Assembly: GCF_023516435.1 (NCBI RefSeq)
Contig: NZ_CP097332.1
Span: forward strand, 4,030,001-4,094,000
Source of the DNA: Jatrophihabitans telluris
Lineage (GTDB): Bacteria; Actinomycetota; Actinomycetes; Mycobacteriales; Jatrophihabitantaceae
Length of the DNA: 64,000 nucleotides
Direction of reading: 5' to 3'
The position numbers and the translations under genes are program-made. Positions 37,484 to 46,070 of this stretch are shown piece after piece. The notes under the pieces are model-generated. The model did not search any database. It was given only the letters and a program-made list of their open reading frames with translations, and had not been told where the DNA came from. Position 1 is the stretch's first letter; every line of letters starts with the position of its first letter.

Positions 37484-38179
37484 CTAGACCAGGGACAGCT
37501 GGGCGTGCCGGGAGCAGACGCCGGCCAGGAAGAGGTCGATTCCGTATCCGAAATAGCTGTCGTCGTCCTCGCAGGCAGTGAGCGCGCCGACGCTCTCGAT
37601 GACCCGCGGGTAGCGCTCAGCGGGGAGCTGGGAGATGGTGCGGCGCTTGTCGGCCAGCACCTGGTCCCGTTGCTGAGTGGCGACGGTGAACTCCCCACCG
37701 GGCTGGCCCGCAACGAGCATCATCACCGTCTGCAGAGCGGTCCGGGCGATGTCCGCACTTTCCTGCGTCGAGAAGCCCGCGTCGACCAGCAGTTGCAGGG
37801 TGAGTTCGGTCAGCGCGAGGCCGGAGGCGCATTGCAGGATGCGCGGCATGGCCAGTGACGACGAGGCCGGATGGCGACGAAGCGTGTCCACCAAGGCGTC
37901 GAGGACGCGCCTGAGCCGCTTGTCCCACTGCTCCCCCGGGTCGGACAGGGGACCGAGTTCGATGCGGTCGTAGAAGGCGTCGCCCATGGCGGCCAGTAGC
38001 GCTTCCTTGTTCTCGAAGTGCCAGTAGAGCGCCATGGGGGTGACCCCGAACTCGCTGGCCAGGCGCCGGATCGTGATGGCGTCCAGGGATTCGAGATCGG
38101 CAATGGCCAGGGCTCGCTCGACGAGCTGGCCCCGGTCGAGGTTCGGAGCGGCCTTCTTCGGTGAGGTTCGCGTCGCCAT
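37484..38179 (-). CDS. TetR family transcriptional repressor
   Basis: A 231-aa regulator. Residues about 15-65 form the HTH (LVERALAIADLESLDAITIR, then RLASEFGVTPMALYWHFENK), followed by a TetR_C ligand-binding region of the kind found in TetR/ActR/MFS-associated regulators. The ATG at 38179 fits the family; the frame upstream runs through the operator. A TATAGT box 7 bases before the ATG suggests a leaderless transcript. It is divergent from a DHA2 efflux gene, with a 30-base palindrome between, so it most likely represses that pump and itself until a drug-like ligand binds. Confidence 0.92.
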   Translation of the reverse strand: MATRTSPKKAAPNLDRGQLVERALAIADLESLDAITIRRLASEFGVTPMALYWHFENKEALLAAMGDAFYDRIELGPLSDPGEQWDKRLRRVLDALVDTLRRHPASSSLAMPRILQCASGLALTELTLQLLVDAGFSTQESADIARTALQTVMMLVAGQPGGEFTVATQQRDQVLADKRRTISQLPAERYPRVIESVGALTACEDDDSYFGYGIDLFLAGVCSRHAQLSLV

Positions 38180-38207
38180 GTTGACAACTATACAAGGTAG
38201 AGGGTTT

Positions 38208-38237
38208 CCTATACGACGTACATGTATCCCGTATAGG
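38208..38237. promoter_or_regulatory. TetR operator palindrome between tetR and the MFS gene
   Basis: CCTATACG (38208-38215) and CGTATAGG (38230-38237) flank a central TACATGTA (38219-38226), all sharing one centre at 38222.5. This nested dyad lies in the 67-base gap between the divergent regulator and efflux genes, 10 bases before the MFS ATG. It is a textbook position for a TetR-family operator. The MFS ribosome site TAGGAGTG partly overlaps its right end. Confidence 0.8.
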
Positions 38238-38246
38238 AGTGAACCG

Positions 38247-39707
38247 ATGGAGCGAGCACGAGCACGCTGGACCTTGACCGCGGTGGCGCTGGCCACCTTC
38301 ATGACCTACCTCGACAACAACATCGTGAACGTGGCGATGCCGGCCATCGAGCGCGACCTGCACCTGAGCATCTCCGGCCTTGAATGGGTCGTGAGCGCCT
38401 ACATCCTGGTGTTCGCCAGCCTCCTGCTTGCCGGCGGCCGGCTGGCAGACGTCTTCGGCCGGCGCCGGTTGTTCCTCATCGGCCTGACCATCTTCACCGG
38501 CGCCTCACTCATCGCGGGGCTGTCCGGCAACGTCGAGACCCTGATCGCGAGCCGCGCCGTGCAGGGCCTGGGCGCCGCGCTGGTCACGCCGACCACCCTC
38601 GCGATCATCTCCGCCACCTTCACTGAGACCCGCCAACGAGCCGCGGCAGTCGGGATCTGGAGCGGTGTCGGCGCCCTCGCGTTGGCAGTCGGCCCGCTGC
38701 TCGGTGGCCTGCTCAGCCAGCACGCCAACTGGGGATGGATCTTCTACATCAACGTTCCCGTGGGCATCGCCACCCTCGCGCTCGGCGCTTGGGCCATCAC
38801 TGAGTCCTCCGCCGCCGACGCCCCGACACGCATAGATCTGCCCGGTGTTCTCACCTCTGCCGGCGCTCTGCTCGCCCTGACCTGGGCGCTCATCGAGGGC
38901 GGCTCGCACGGGTGGACGTCCGGGCTCATTCTCGGCGCGTTCACGGTGTCCGCGGTTCTGGGGGCGGTGTTCGTCCGGCTCGAACTGAGCAGTTCAGCGC
39001 CGATGGTCGCGCTGAGCCTGTTCCGCGAGCGGGTCTTCTCCGGCGGTCTGGTCGCGCTGGTGATGTGGGGCTTCGGGCTGTTCGGGATCTACTTCTTCAC
39101 GAGCCTGTACCTGCAGAGCGTCCTCGGCTTCTCAGCGACGAAGGCCGGCACCGCGTTCGTGCCGATGGCGTTGCTGATGGCGGTCGGGGCAACGGTCTCC
39201 GAACGCATCACCCACCGCCTCGGGGCACACCGCGTCGTCGGTGTCGCGATGCTGCTCATGGCCGCCGGGATCGCGTCGGTCAGCCTGCTGGGCGCCGGGG
39301 CGGGCTTCGCGGACCTGATGCCCAGCTTCGCCGTGATCGGCATCGGCGGTGGGCTCACCGTCCCGCTGACCGCGAGCGTCCTGGAGGCCATGCCACGCTC
39401 GGAAGCCGGCGTCGCCTCGGGCATCTTCAATGCGTCCCGCGAGGTGGCGGGATTGCTGGGGATCACCGTGATCGGCGCGATCCTGACCGCTCGCCAGTCC
39501 CATGAATTGCGGCTTGGGACGGCTCCGGTGGACGCGTTCCTGTCCGGCTACCGGCTCGGGCTGCTCGTGGCCGCCGGGCTGGTCGCTCTGGGAGGCCTCG
39601 CCGCCTTCGTCGGTCTGCGGCCGGGCTCCTCAGCCTCATCGCCGGACGGTGGACAGGCCCAGGCGACCCAGGCGGACACGCCGGAGCCCGTGCTCATCCC
39701 CGCCTGA
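38247..39707 (+). CDS. MFS drug efflux transporter, DHA2 (EmrB/QacA) family
   Basis: A 486-aa proton-coupled exporter with about 14 membrane helices. The hallmarks are LDNNIVNVAMPAIERDL in helix 1 (DHA2 motif D1), GGRLADVFGRRRLF (motif A) and GLGAALVTPTTLAIIS (motif C). The C-terminal 35 residues are hydrophilic. The ATG at 38247 has TAGGAGTG at good spacing; the longer frame runs through the operator. Regulation by the adjacent TetR protein is expected. The substrate is unknown. Confidence 0.92.
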   Translation: MERARARWTLTAVALATFMTYLDNNIVNVAMPAIERDLHLSISGLEWVVSAYILVFASLLLAGGRLADVFGRRRLFLIGLTIFTGASLIAGLSGNVETLIASRAVQGLGAALVTPTTLAIISATFTETRQRAAAVGIWSGVGALALAVGPLLGGLLSQHANWGWIFYINVPVGIATLALGAWAITESSAADAPTRIDLPGVLTSAGALLALTWALIEGGSHGWTSGLILGAFTVSAVLGAVFVRLELSSSAPMVALSLFRERVFSGGLVALVMWGFGLFGIYFFTSLYLQSVLGFSATKAGTAFVPMALLMAVGATVSERITHRLGAHRVVGVAMLLMAAGIASVSLLGAGAGFADLMPSFAVIGIGGGLTVPLTASVLEAMPRSEAGVASGIFNASREVAGLLGITVIGAILTARQSHELRLGTAPVDAFLSGYRLGLLVAAGLVALGGLAAFVGLRPGSSASSPDGGQAQATQADTPEPVLIPA

Positions 39708-39744
39708 TCGCCCCACACCCGTCCCCACCCCCCCACCCCCCCGT

Positions 39745-39800
39745 TTTCGCGGCCCGAATACTCAATTTCAGCGTCAAATCTGAGTATTCGGGCCGCGAAA
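39745..39800. repeat. palindromic element B (GCGGCCCGAA family)
   Basis: TTTCGCGGCCCGAATACTCA (39745-39764) is a perfect reverse complement of 39781-39800, with a 16-base loop; CCG/CGG pairing extends the stem outward. The same 20-base left arm occurs at 48912 in element C. It sits between the convergent MFS and aldolase genes, so it may act as a bidirectional terminator. It is preceded by a C-rich run (39724-39742). Confidence 0.9.
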
Positions 39801-39829
39801 GCGGGAACGCGGGGGGCGGCGGGCGGGGG

Positions 39830-40858
39830 TCAGGCGTGGGTTCCGGAGCTGCCGAGGTTTTCGCAGGCCTCGACGACGCGGGCGGACATGCCGGTCTCGG
39901 CCGCCTTGAGGTAGGACCGCGGGTCGTAGGCCTTCTTGTTGCCGACCTCCCCGTCGATCTTGAGGACGCCGTCGAAGTTGGCGAACATGTGCCCGGCGAT
40001 CGGACGGGTGAAGGCGTACTGGGTGTCGGTGTCCACGTTCATCTTCACGACTCCGTAGGACACCGCCTCGGCGATCTCGGACGCCAGGGAGCCGGATCCG
40101 CCATGGAAGACCAGGTCGAACGGCTTGGCTCCGGGCGCCAGGCCTAGCTTGGCGGCCGCGGCCTCCTGCCCCTTCTTCAGCACCTCCGGACGCAGCTTCA
40201 CGTTGCCGGGCTTGTAGACACCGTGAACATTGCCGAAGGTCGCGGCGAGGATGTAACGGCCCTTCTCCCCGTCCCCCAAGGCATCGAGAGTCTGCAGGAA
40301 GTCGGCGTCGGTCGTATAGAGCTTGTCGTTGATCTCGCCGACGACGCCGTCCTCCTCGCCGCCGACCACACCGATCTCCAGTTCCAGGATGATCTTGGCC
40401 GCGGCCGCTTTGGCCAGCAGCTCCTGGGCGATCTGCAGGTTCTCGTCCAGACCGATCGCCGAGCCGTCCCACATGTGGGACTGGAACAGCGGGTTCTGGC
40501 CGGCCTCGACGCGCTTGCGGGAGATCTCCAGCAGCGGCCGGACGTAGCCGTCGAGCTTGTCCTTGGGGCAATGGTCGGTGTGCAGAGCGACGTTGATCGA
40601 ATACTTCTCCGCGACCACGTGGGCGAACTCGGCCAGGGCGACGGCTCCGGTCACCATGTCCTTGACCGCGAGGCCGGAGGCGAACTCGGCGCCGCCGGTG
40701 GAGACCTGGATGATGCCGTCACTGCCGGCATCGGCGAAGCCCTTCAGCGCGGCGTTGACGGTCTCCGACGACGTGCAGTTGATCGCCGGATAGGCAAAGC
40801 CTTCGGCCTTGGCCCGGTCGAGCATGTCGGCGTAGATCTCAGGGGTTGCGATGGGCAT
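39830..40858 (-). CDS. fba: class II fructose-bisphosphate aldolase
   Basis: Zinc-dependent aldolase of glycolysis and gluconeogenesis. The 342-aa protein has the metal-binding ALHTDHCPKDK segment near residue 92-102, FQSHMWDGSAIGLDEN, VFHGGSGS and KMNVDTDTQYA, all typical of the class IIA group found in actinobacteria. The frame extends upstream, but the family start MPIATPEIYADML gives the ATG at 40858. It is monocistronic and divergent from the epimerase gene. Confidence 0.96.
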   Translation of the reverse strand: MPIATPEIYADMLDRAKAEGFAYPAINCTSSETVNAALKGFADAGSDGIIQVSTGGAEFASGLAVKDMVTGAVALAEFAHVVAEKYSINVALHTDHCPKDKLDGYVRPLLEISRKRVEAGQNPLFQSHMWDGSAIGLDENLQIAQELLAKAAAAKIILELEIGVVGGEEDGVVGEINDKLYTTDADFLQTLDALGDGEKGRYILAATFGNVHGVYKPGNVKLRPEVLKKGQEAAAAKLGLAPGAKPFDLVFHGGSGSLASEIAEAVSYGVVKMNVDTDTQYAFTRPIAGHMFANFDGVLKIDGEVGNKKAYDPRSYLKAAETGMSARVVEACENLGSSGTHA

Positions 40859-40987
40859 GGAGGTCTCCGTCGGTTCAAATAGGTGTCGCGAGGGATGACG
40901 ATCTGGTGGCGAGTATTGCACTGCCCCTCGGTGCGCCCGCAGCGAACACGGCTTGCCGTGATGTCGAGCCGGTGATCTGGTTGCTCG

Positions 40988-42049
40988 ATGGACGTTCTGG
41001 TACTGGGCGGCACGGTTTTCCTGTCCCGGGCGATGGCCGAGACGGCCGTTGCGCGGGGTCACACGGTCACTGTCTTCAATCGAGGCCGGACGGGCACCCC
41101 GGTGGACGGCGTCGAGACCGTCACCGGTGACCGCGGCATCGACACAGACCTGCGCCAGCTGGCCGGACGCCACTTCGATCTGGTGTTCGACACTGCCTAC
41201 GATCCCGACCACGCCCGCGCCAGCGCTACGGTCCTCGAACCCACGGCGGGCCACTACGCCTACGTGTCCTCGATCAACGCCTACCCCGGCTGGCCTGAAG
41301 ACGTCGACTACCACTCTCGCGCTGAGTGGGACGCGCCCGCCGACGCGGACGAACCCGCCGGGCTCGAGCCGAATGAGGTGTACGGGTGGCGCAAGGTCAA
41401 AGCCGAGAACACGGTCCGCCGCATCTTCGGCCAGGCACGGGTCACCGCGCTTCGGGCGGGATGCATCGTCGGACCCCACGACGGCGTCGGGCGATTGCCC
41501 TGGTGGCTGCACCGGGTTGCGCGGGGTGGCGAGGTCCTCGTTCCCGGCCGTCCGACCGCGACCCTTCGGCTGATCGACGCCCGCGACATCGCCGAGTTCG
41601 CGCTCCTGCGGGCGGCCGGCGTTTTCGAAGTAACCGGTCCGGCGGATCAGATCAGCTGGGACGAGCTGCTGGCCGGAGCCAAGGAAGTCACCGGCTCCGA
41701 CGCCACGTTCACCTGGATCGACGATGTGGCACTGGCCGGCAAGGTCGAGGCGTGGACGGAGATCCCGCTGTGGGTGCCACCGGCCGAAGCCCCGAGCTTG
41801 TGGGCGCACGACACTGCGCAGGCTGAGGCGGCCGGCCTGTCCACCCGTCCGATCACGCAGACGTTGCGGGATGTCTGGGCGTGGATGCAAAGCGTCGAAG
41901 GCGGCTGGCGACCGTCAGCGCGCACCCCTGGACTGGACGCGGTCAAGGAACGGGAACTTCTCGCGGAGCTCGCGAGGGCGGCGGATGTGGCACCGGCGGG
42001 TGTGGCGCCGGCCCTAAGCGCACTGCGCGGCCCGAAACGTCCAGGCTAA
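40988..42049 (+). CDS. NAD-dependent epimerase/dehydratase (extended SDR)
   Basis: A 353-aa Rossmann-fold protein of the extended SDR group. The nucleotide loop is VLGGTVFLSRAMAE (GGTxFLS variant typical of the actinobacterial reductase/epimerase family), with acidic-free FNRGRTG after strand 2, SSINAYPGW, and the YGWRKVKAE catalytic YxxxK. The substrate is unknown; the fold would fit a sugar nucleotide or a related alcohol. No sugar biosynthesis genes surround it. The last codons fall inside the left arm of palindromic element D, so the C-terminal GPKRPG is encoded by that repeat. Confidence 0.85.
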   Translation: MDVLVLGGTVFLSRAMAETAVARGHTVTVFNRGRTGTPVDGVETVTGDRGIDTDLRQLAGRHFDLVFDTAYDPDHARASATVLEPTAGHYAYVSSINAYPGWPEDVDYHSRAEWDAPADADEPAGLEPNEVYGWRKVKAENTVRRIFGQARVTALRAGCIVGPHDGVGRLPWWLHRVARGGEVLVPGRPTATLRLIDARDIAEFALLRAAGVFEVTGPADQISWDELLAGAKEVTGSDATFTWIDDVALAGKVEAWTEIPLWVPPAEAPSLWAHDTAQAEAAGLSTRPITQTLRDVWAWMQSVEGGWRPSARTPGLDAVKERELLAELARAADVAPAGVAPALSALRGPKRPG

Positions 42050-42082
42050 CGGGGGAAGCTGGCGTTTCGGACCGCGCAATGC
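42019..42082. repeat. palindromic element D (GCGGCCCGAA family)
   Basis: GCACTGCGCGGCCCGAAACG (from 42019) pairs with CGTTTCGGACCGCGCAATGC (to 42082); the three differences are transitions that would form G-U pairs in RNA. The left arm overlaps the 3' end of the epimerase gene, and the element lies between that gene and the convergent surface-protein gene. Confidence 0.85.
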
Positions 42083-42097
42083 TGATTCAGATGGGCA

Positions 42098-44353
42098 TCA
42101 GTCGCCGGTCCGTGTCCTACGACGGCGAGCAAGGACCAGCAGGAATCCGCCAGCGGCCAGTAGCACAGCTGCCGAAGCGGCGAGGGTTCGTGCTGCCGAT
42201 CCCGTCCAGGCCAGCGACCCGGATCCGGTCGCGGGGTGGCCGTGGTGCCCGGAGTCGGTGCCTGTGCCGCTACCGGTGCCGGTGCCAGTGCCAGTGCCAG
42301 TGCCAGTGCCAGTGACGCTCGCGTCTGCGACGAGGATCTTCAGCGTCGACGGCTTCGAGGTGACCGGCTGGGCCGTCCCGGGTGGCGTGCCTTGCGCAAC
42401 CGCGGTGTCCTTGACCGAGCCGTGGTCGAGGTCGGCCTGCTGGACGGTGTAGGTCGCGGTGCAGGTCTCCGACTCACCCGAAGCGAGCGACGTCTGCGGG
42501 CAGGCGATCACCGACAACGACCCATCCAGGGCCGGCGACACCTGCGAATCGGTCACCGTGATGTTCGACATCGTCAGAGGACCGGTGTTGGTCACCAAGA
42601 ACTCGTAGGGAACTTGCTGGCCGACCGACGTGATGCTCGTCGTGGACGAGGACTTCACCACCGTCAATCCCGAATCGGTCAACGGTGTCACCGTCGGCGT
42701 GTACGTCGTCGTCGCCGGAGTGCCGTTCTTGTCCTGCTGCGTCACCGTGATCGGCGGTGCCGTCCCGATGAACGCCGGGTCGGGCGTGAAGATGATCGTG
42801 CCCGGGTTCACCGGGTCCTTGACGTAACTACCGATCGGTGTGCCGTCCTTGCTGACACTGATCGAGCCATCCGGGTTCGGCGTGTAGGAAACACCAGCAT
42901 CCGGGCTGGAGGGAACACCGATCGAGGTCGTCGAGGGATCCATCGGCGCCGACGGGTCACCTGGGGTGAACGTCGGCGTACCCGACTGCGGCTGACCCTG
43001 CGGACCGGTCGAGGTCGCCGGACTCGCCGTCGGCACGATCGGTGTATTCGTGAACGTACACATCACGTCCGACTCGGCATTGTCCGTAGGCATGGTGAAC
43101 GTTCCGGACGTCCCGGCACCGGAACCAAGCGGCGCGTTATTGTTCGCGCTGTCAACGCAGACCCACGACGCCGTGTAAGCAGCAAGATTTGCTCCACTCG
43201 CACCGGTCTCGCTGACGGTGTACGTCGTCCCACCAAGCCCGAGTGACGGGCCAGCGATCTCGGCATCGCTGTCGGCCTGCAGGCCGCTGTCGGTACCTTC
43301 GGTCGTTCCGATGTTCTCGCTCTGGATACCGCCGCCGGTGATGGTCATGGTGAACTGATCGGCCGTTGCGGCACGCCCGCTCGGAAGATCCTTCTCGGCC
43401 GAAATCAACTTCGGATAGGAACACGTACCAAGATCGACCGCACCAGGGCTCAACGGGAACCCGTCCGTGTTTGAAACCGATCCGTCGGCAGGACTGACGC
43501 TGAGCACAACCCCGTCCCCTTGAACGGCCTGTCCTTTCACCGTTCCCGTGACGGTGATGGCGAGGCGGCCGTTGCCGTCGAAGGCAATGCCGTTGTACGC
43601 GCCACCTTCGTCGGGCATCATGGCGATTTGCCTCGGCGCCAGCACTGTCGTACCGGCCGTAGTGGGCATTGGCGCGCGGTAGCGGACCAAGGGGCCGGGC
43701 GGGTAGGTGAGGTCGGTGGGGCTGGCCACGTACCCATTGCTTACAGCGTAGAGGTTTCCCCGGGGGTCGAAGGCGATGTCACCGTTGCTGTAGAGCCCAG
43801 CCAAACTGCCGACCTGCCCGATGAAGGTGTCGGTGTTGGTGTCGAATCCGTAGAGCGGCCACGGCACGGGATCTGTCGTGTTTCGGTCATCCGCATGGTT
43901 CCCGGCCTGCGCGAGGTAGTAGATCCCGTTCGCCGGGTTCAAGGCTCCGCCAACAATGCCTCCACCGGCGGCGGGATCGATAGCAATCGGGAAGTCCGTG
44001 CTGGTGCCCGCCTGAATGTCGTACCGGTGCACGCTGCCGGCGCCGAAATACCATGCGTACTGGCCACCGCCGGAGGGCAACGCCAGCGCATTGTTAGCCG
44101 AACGCACTGCGTTCGCGATCTGACCCACCGTCGTGTAGGCACCGGTGCTGGAGTCGATTTGATAGAACGCACCGTCGACGCTCAGCGCGTACACGGTATT
44201 TCCGCCACAGAGAAAGGCCGGTGTATCGGCGTGCGCCTTCGCAGGCCGAAATACGGAAAGCACCGTGAGCGCCATCAAAAACACCGCGATCAACACGAGG
44301 TAGCGGCGCCTGAACGCCTCGACCGCGATCGCGAACGCACGACGGTTTTCCAT
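42098..44353 (-). CDS. large cell-surface protein with beta-propeller-like, DUF11-like domains and LAxTG sorting signal
   Basis: A 751-aa exported protein. An N-terminal hydrophobic signal (about residues 15-40) is followed by a domain of about 280 residues with repeated YxFDTNTDTF / GDIAFDPRGNLYAVS units, like DUF6923-type beta propellers. Next are a prealbumin-like segment, a Pro/Thr/Ser linker, an FTPDPAFIG fibril-type repeat, and a DUF11-like domain (YEFLVTNTGPLTMSNITVTD). A run of Thr-Gly dipeptides, encoded by hexamer repeats near 42258-42315, precedes LAWTG (714-718), a membrane helix and RRRRTRTGD. LAxTG is the motif used by class E sortases in actinobacteria. ATG at 44353 with GGGGAG upstream. 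Confidence 0.82.
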   Translation of the reverse strand: MENRRAFAIAVEAFRRRYLVLIAVFLMALTVLSVFRPAKAHADTPAFLCGGNTVYALSVDGAFYQIDSSTGAYTTVGQIANAVRSANNALALPSGGGQYAWYFGAGSVHRYDIQAGTSTDFPIAIDPAAGGGIVGGALNPANGIYYLAQAGNHADDRNTTDPVPWPLYGFDTNTDTFIGQVGSLAGLYSNGDIAFDPRGNLYAVSNGYVASPTDLTYPPGPLVRYRAPMPTTAGTTVLAPRQIAMMPDEGGAYNGIAFDGNGRLAITVTGTVKGQAVQGDGVVLSVSPADGSVSNTDGFPLSPGAVDLGTCSYPKLISAEKDLPSGRAATADQFTMTITGGGIQSENIGTTEGTDSGLQADSDAEIAGPSLGLGGTTYTVSETGASGANLAAYTASWVCVDSANNNAPLGSGAGTSGTFTMPTDNAESDVMCTFTNTPIVPTASPATSTGPQGQPQSGTPTFTPGDPSAPMDPSTTSIGVPSSPDAGVSYTPNPDGSISVSKDGTPIGSYVKDPVNPGTIIFTPDPAFIGTAPPITVTQQDKNGTPATTTYTPTVTPLTDSGLTVVKSSSTTSITSVGQQVPYEFLVTNTGPLTMSNITVTDSQVSPALDGSLSVIACPQTSLASGESETCTATYTVQQADLDHGSVKDTAVAQGTPPGTAQPVTSKPSTLKILVADASVTGTGTGTGTGTGTGSGTGTDSGHHGHPATGSGSLAWTGSAARTLAASAAVLLAAGGFLLVLARRRRTRTGD

Positions 44354-44500
44354 AATTGTTGCTCCCCTGGCTGAGTGGGGGGCCGGAGCCCAGGGCAAAC
44401 GGGAGCGCGGGGGGCGCTCCCTCTGCTACCTGGACGGACCACTCGCGGGGCTGTGTCGCAGAACCTCACACCGAATTTCTAGGAGCCAAAAACCGCGTGG

Positions 44501-44722
44501 CTAGCCTTCGACCGAAAGCCGCAGCGCCAAGGCGGGACAGACGCTGACCGCACGGCGGACGTCGCCACCCGACTGCTCGGTCAACCGCCGCTCATCGATA
44601 ACCGGATAGCCCCAATCGTCGAGGGAAATCGCATCCGGCAGCAAGGCCGCACACAAGCCGTGCCCATCGCAACGGCTCCAGTCGATGGTCAGCCCGGTCG
44701 GCGTCGAGGAAGGGGACCTCAT
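44501..44722 (-). CDS. ferredoxin ([3Fe-4S]-type)
   Basis: A 73-aa small ferredoxin with C18 and C24 in CDGHGLC and C62 in VCPALAL. Three cluster Cys with an alanine-like gap in the first motif indicate a [3Fe-4S] or modified [4Fe-4S] centre, like the P450-type ferredoxins of actinobacteria. Here no P450 gene is near. Its ATG overlaps the stop of the NuoF-like gene (ATGA at 44719-44722), so it should accept or supply electrons for that flavoprotein. It is the last gene of the five-gene operon. Confidence 0.88.
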   Translation of the reverse strand: MRSPSSTPTGLTIDWSRCDGHGLCAALLPDAISLDDWGYPVIDERRLTEQSGGDVRRAVSVCPALALRLSVEG

Positions 44723-46047
44723 CGGCCTTTCCTTCCAGCGGCGATGCGGAACGCGGCAGCCCGCGACAGGGGCAGGTCGCCGGCGTCGACGCGTCCGCAC
44801 CCGCCGAGCTGGCGGTGCCGGGCAACCTCGTCAGCCAATACCCGCAGGCCGCTCAGCACGAACCTGGAGGCCCCGTCCGGATGAGCGCAAGCACCACGCC
44901 CGCGTACCAGGGAGGCGTGCCTGGTAGCGAGAGTCGCGTCCGTTCGCCCAGCCGTCAGCGCGGTGAGATCGTCCACCAACGCGGGGAGCCCGAACGCACA
45001 CGGTCCGCACTGCCGAGCCGACTGGCCGGCCAGCCATTGAGCGACCCGGGTCAGCTCGGCGAGGCCGCAGGTGTGCTCACCGAGGAAGGTCAGCGCGCCG
45101 GCGCCGAGGGTGCCGCCAGCCGCGGCGAGCTCCACACGCCCCAGCACCAGGGCGGGGTCCGCGTCCAGCCACGCGCCGTGGAACCCACCGACGACGACCG
45201 CCTGGCTGCGAGCGGCGCCGACCACCTCGGCCACCGCCCCCACGCTGATCCCGTGCGGCACTTCGAGCACCGCCGGACGGGCCACCGCGCCGGTCACGGT
45301 CAGCAAGGTCGTACCAGGCTCGTTTGCCGTTCCCTGCGCGGCGAACGCGGGTGCCCCGACCCGAACCAGGCGTGCAAGCTGGGCGTAGGTCTCAGCGTTG
45401 GACAGCAGCGTCGGCCGCCCATCGACGCCGCGAACGGTGGGGATCACGCGCCGCCCCGGCGGCAACGCAGGCTCGCCATTCAATCCGGCGACGAGGGCAC
45501 GGGCCTCACCGCTGACGAAGTGATCCGGCAGCGTGTGCAGCTCGAACCGGCCTGCGTCCGGACGTCCGCGCAGCGCCTGGCTCAGTCGTACGCGGAGACT
45601 GACGTCGGTGACGGCGACGACGATTCGGTCCGCGCCGATGGCCTCGGCGACGATCGCGGCGCCGTCGAGAACCAGGTGCGGCACGGAGCCGAGCAACAAC
45701 AAGTCCTTCGCACTGGACGGCTCACCCTCACACCCGTTGACCACCACCACCGGACGCCGGCCGCCCTGCGGGTTGCTGAGGGAACGCAGCTTGCGCGCCA
45801 ACGGAAACGCGGCACCTCCGCGGCCGACCAGAGATACCTGGTCGAGCAGGTCCAGCAGCTGCGCGGTGCTCGGCGAACCGAATGCCTCGTGCTCGGCGAG
45901 GTGTTGCCGGTAGTCAGTGAGGTCGCGGCGGTCGATTCCGCGCAGCAGCTGGGGCTGTCCGAGCCAGCCCACCGGAATGGCCCCACTGTCGAACTGAGCC
46001 GCGGCGCCCGACGACGCCACCGGGGCAGGATCAAGCACGGCGGTCAT
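44719..46047 (-). CDS. NuoF-like flavoprotein (NADH-binding 51-kDa subunit/SLBB type)
   Basis: A 442-aa homologue of the NADH-dehydrogenase flavoprotein subunit outside any nuo operon. The FMN/NADH site is GRGGAAFP (75-82) and NGCEGEP (104-110). An SLBB-type ubiquitin-like domain is followed by a C-terminal cluster region with SARQCGPCAFGLPAL and RGACAHPDGASRF giving the [4Fe-4S] Cys ligands. The start is decided by AGAAGAGGAG before the ATG at 46047; an ATG at 46074 that overlaps the upstream stop is the alternative. It probably passes electrons from NAD(P)H to the ferredoxin or to the membrane heme protein encoded just upstream. Confidence 0.85.
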   Translation of the reverse strand: MTAVLDPAPVASSGAAAQFDSGAIPVGWLGQPQLLRGIDRRDLTDYRQHLAEHEAFGSPSTAQLLDLLDQVSLVGRGGAAFPLARKLRSLSNPQGGRRPVVVVNGCEGEPSSAKDLLLLGSVPHLVLDGAAIVAEAIGADRIVVAVTDVSLRVRLSQALRGRPDAGRFELHTLPDHFVSGEARALVAGLNGEPALPPGRRVIPTVRGVDGRPTLLSNAETYAQLARLVRVGAPAFAAQGTANEPGTTLLTVTGAVARPAVLEVPHGISVGAVAEVVGAARSQAVVVGGFHGAWLDADPALVLGRVELAAAGGTLGAGALTFLGEHTCGLAELTRVAQWLAGQSARQCGPCAFGLPALVDDLTALTAGRTDATLATRHASLVRGRGACAHPDGASRFVLSGLRVLADEVARHRQLGGCGRVDAGDLPLSRAAAFRIAAGRKGR

Positions 46048-46070
46048 GAACAGCTCCTCTTCTCGCAGGG

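Noticed and set aside
39720-39743. C-rich run as a G-quadruplex or phase-variation tract
   Set aside because: The run is short, interrupted and intergenic; it could form a G-rich structure on the other strand but nothing ties it to expression.
44501-44722. Ferredoxin as a cytochrome P450 partner
   Set aside because: The cluster motif fits, but no P450 gene lies in the window and the gene overlaps the NuoF-like gene, so the redox operon is the better context.
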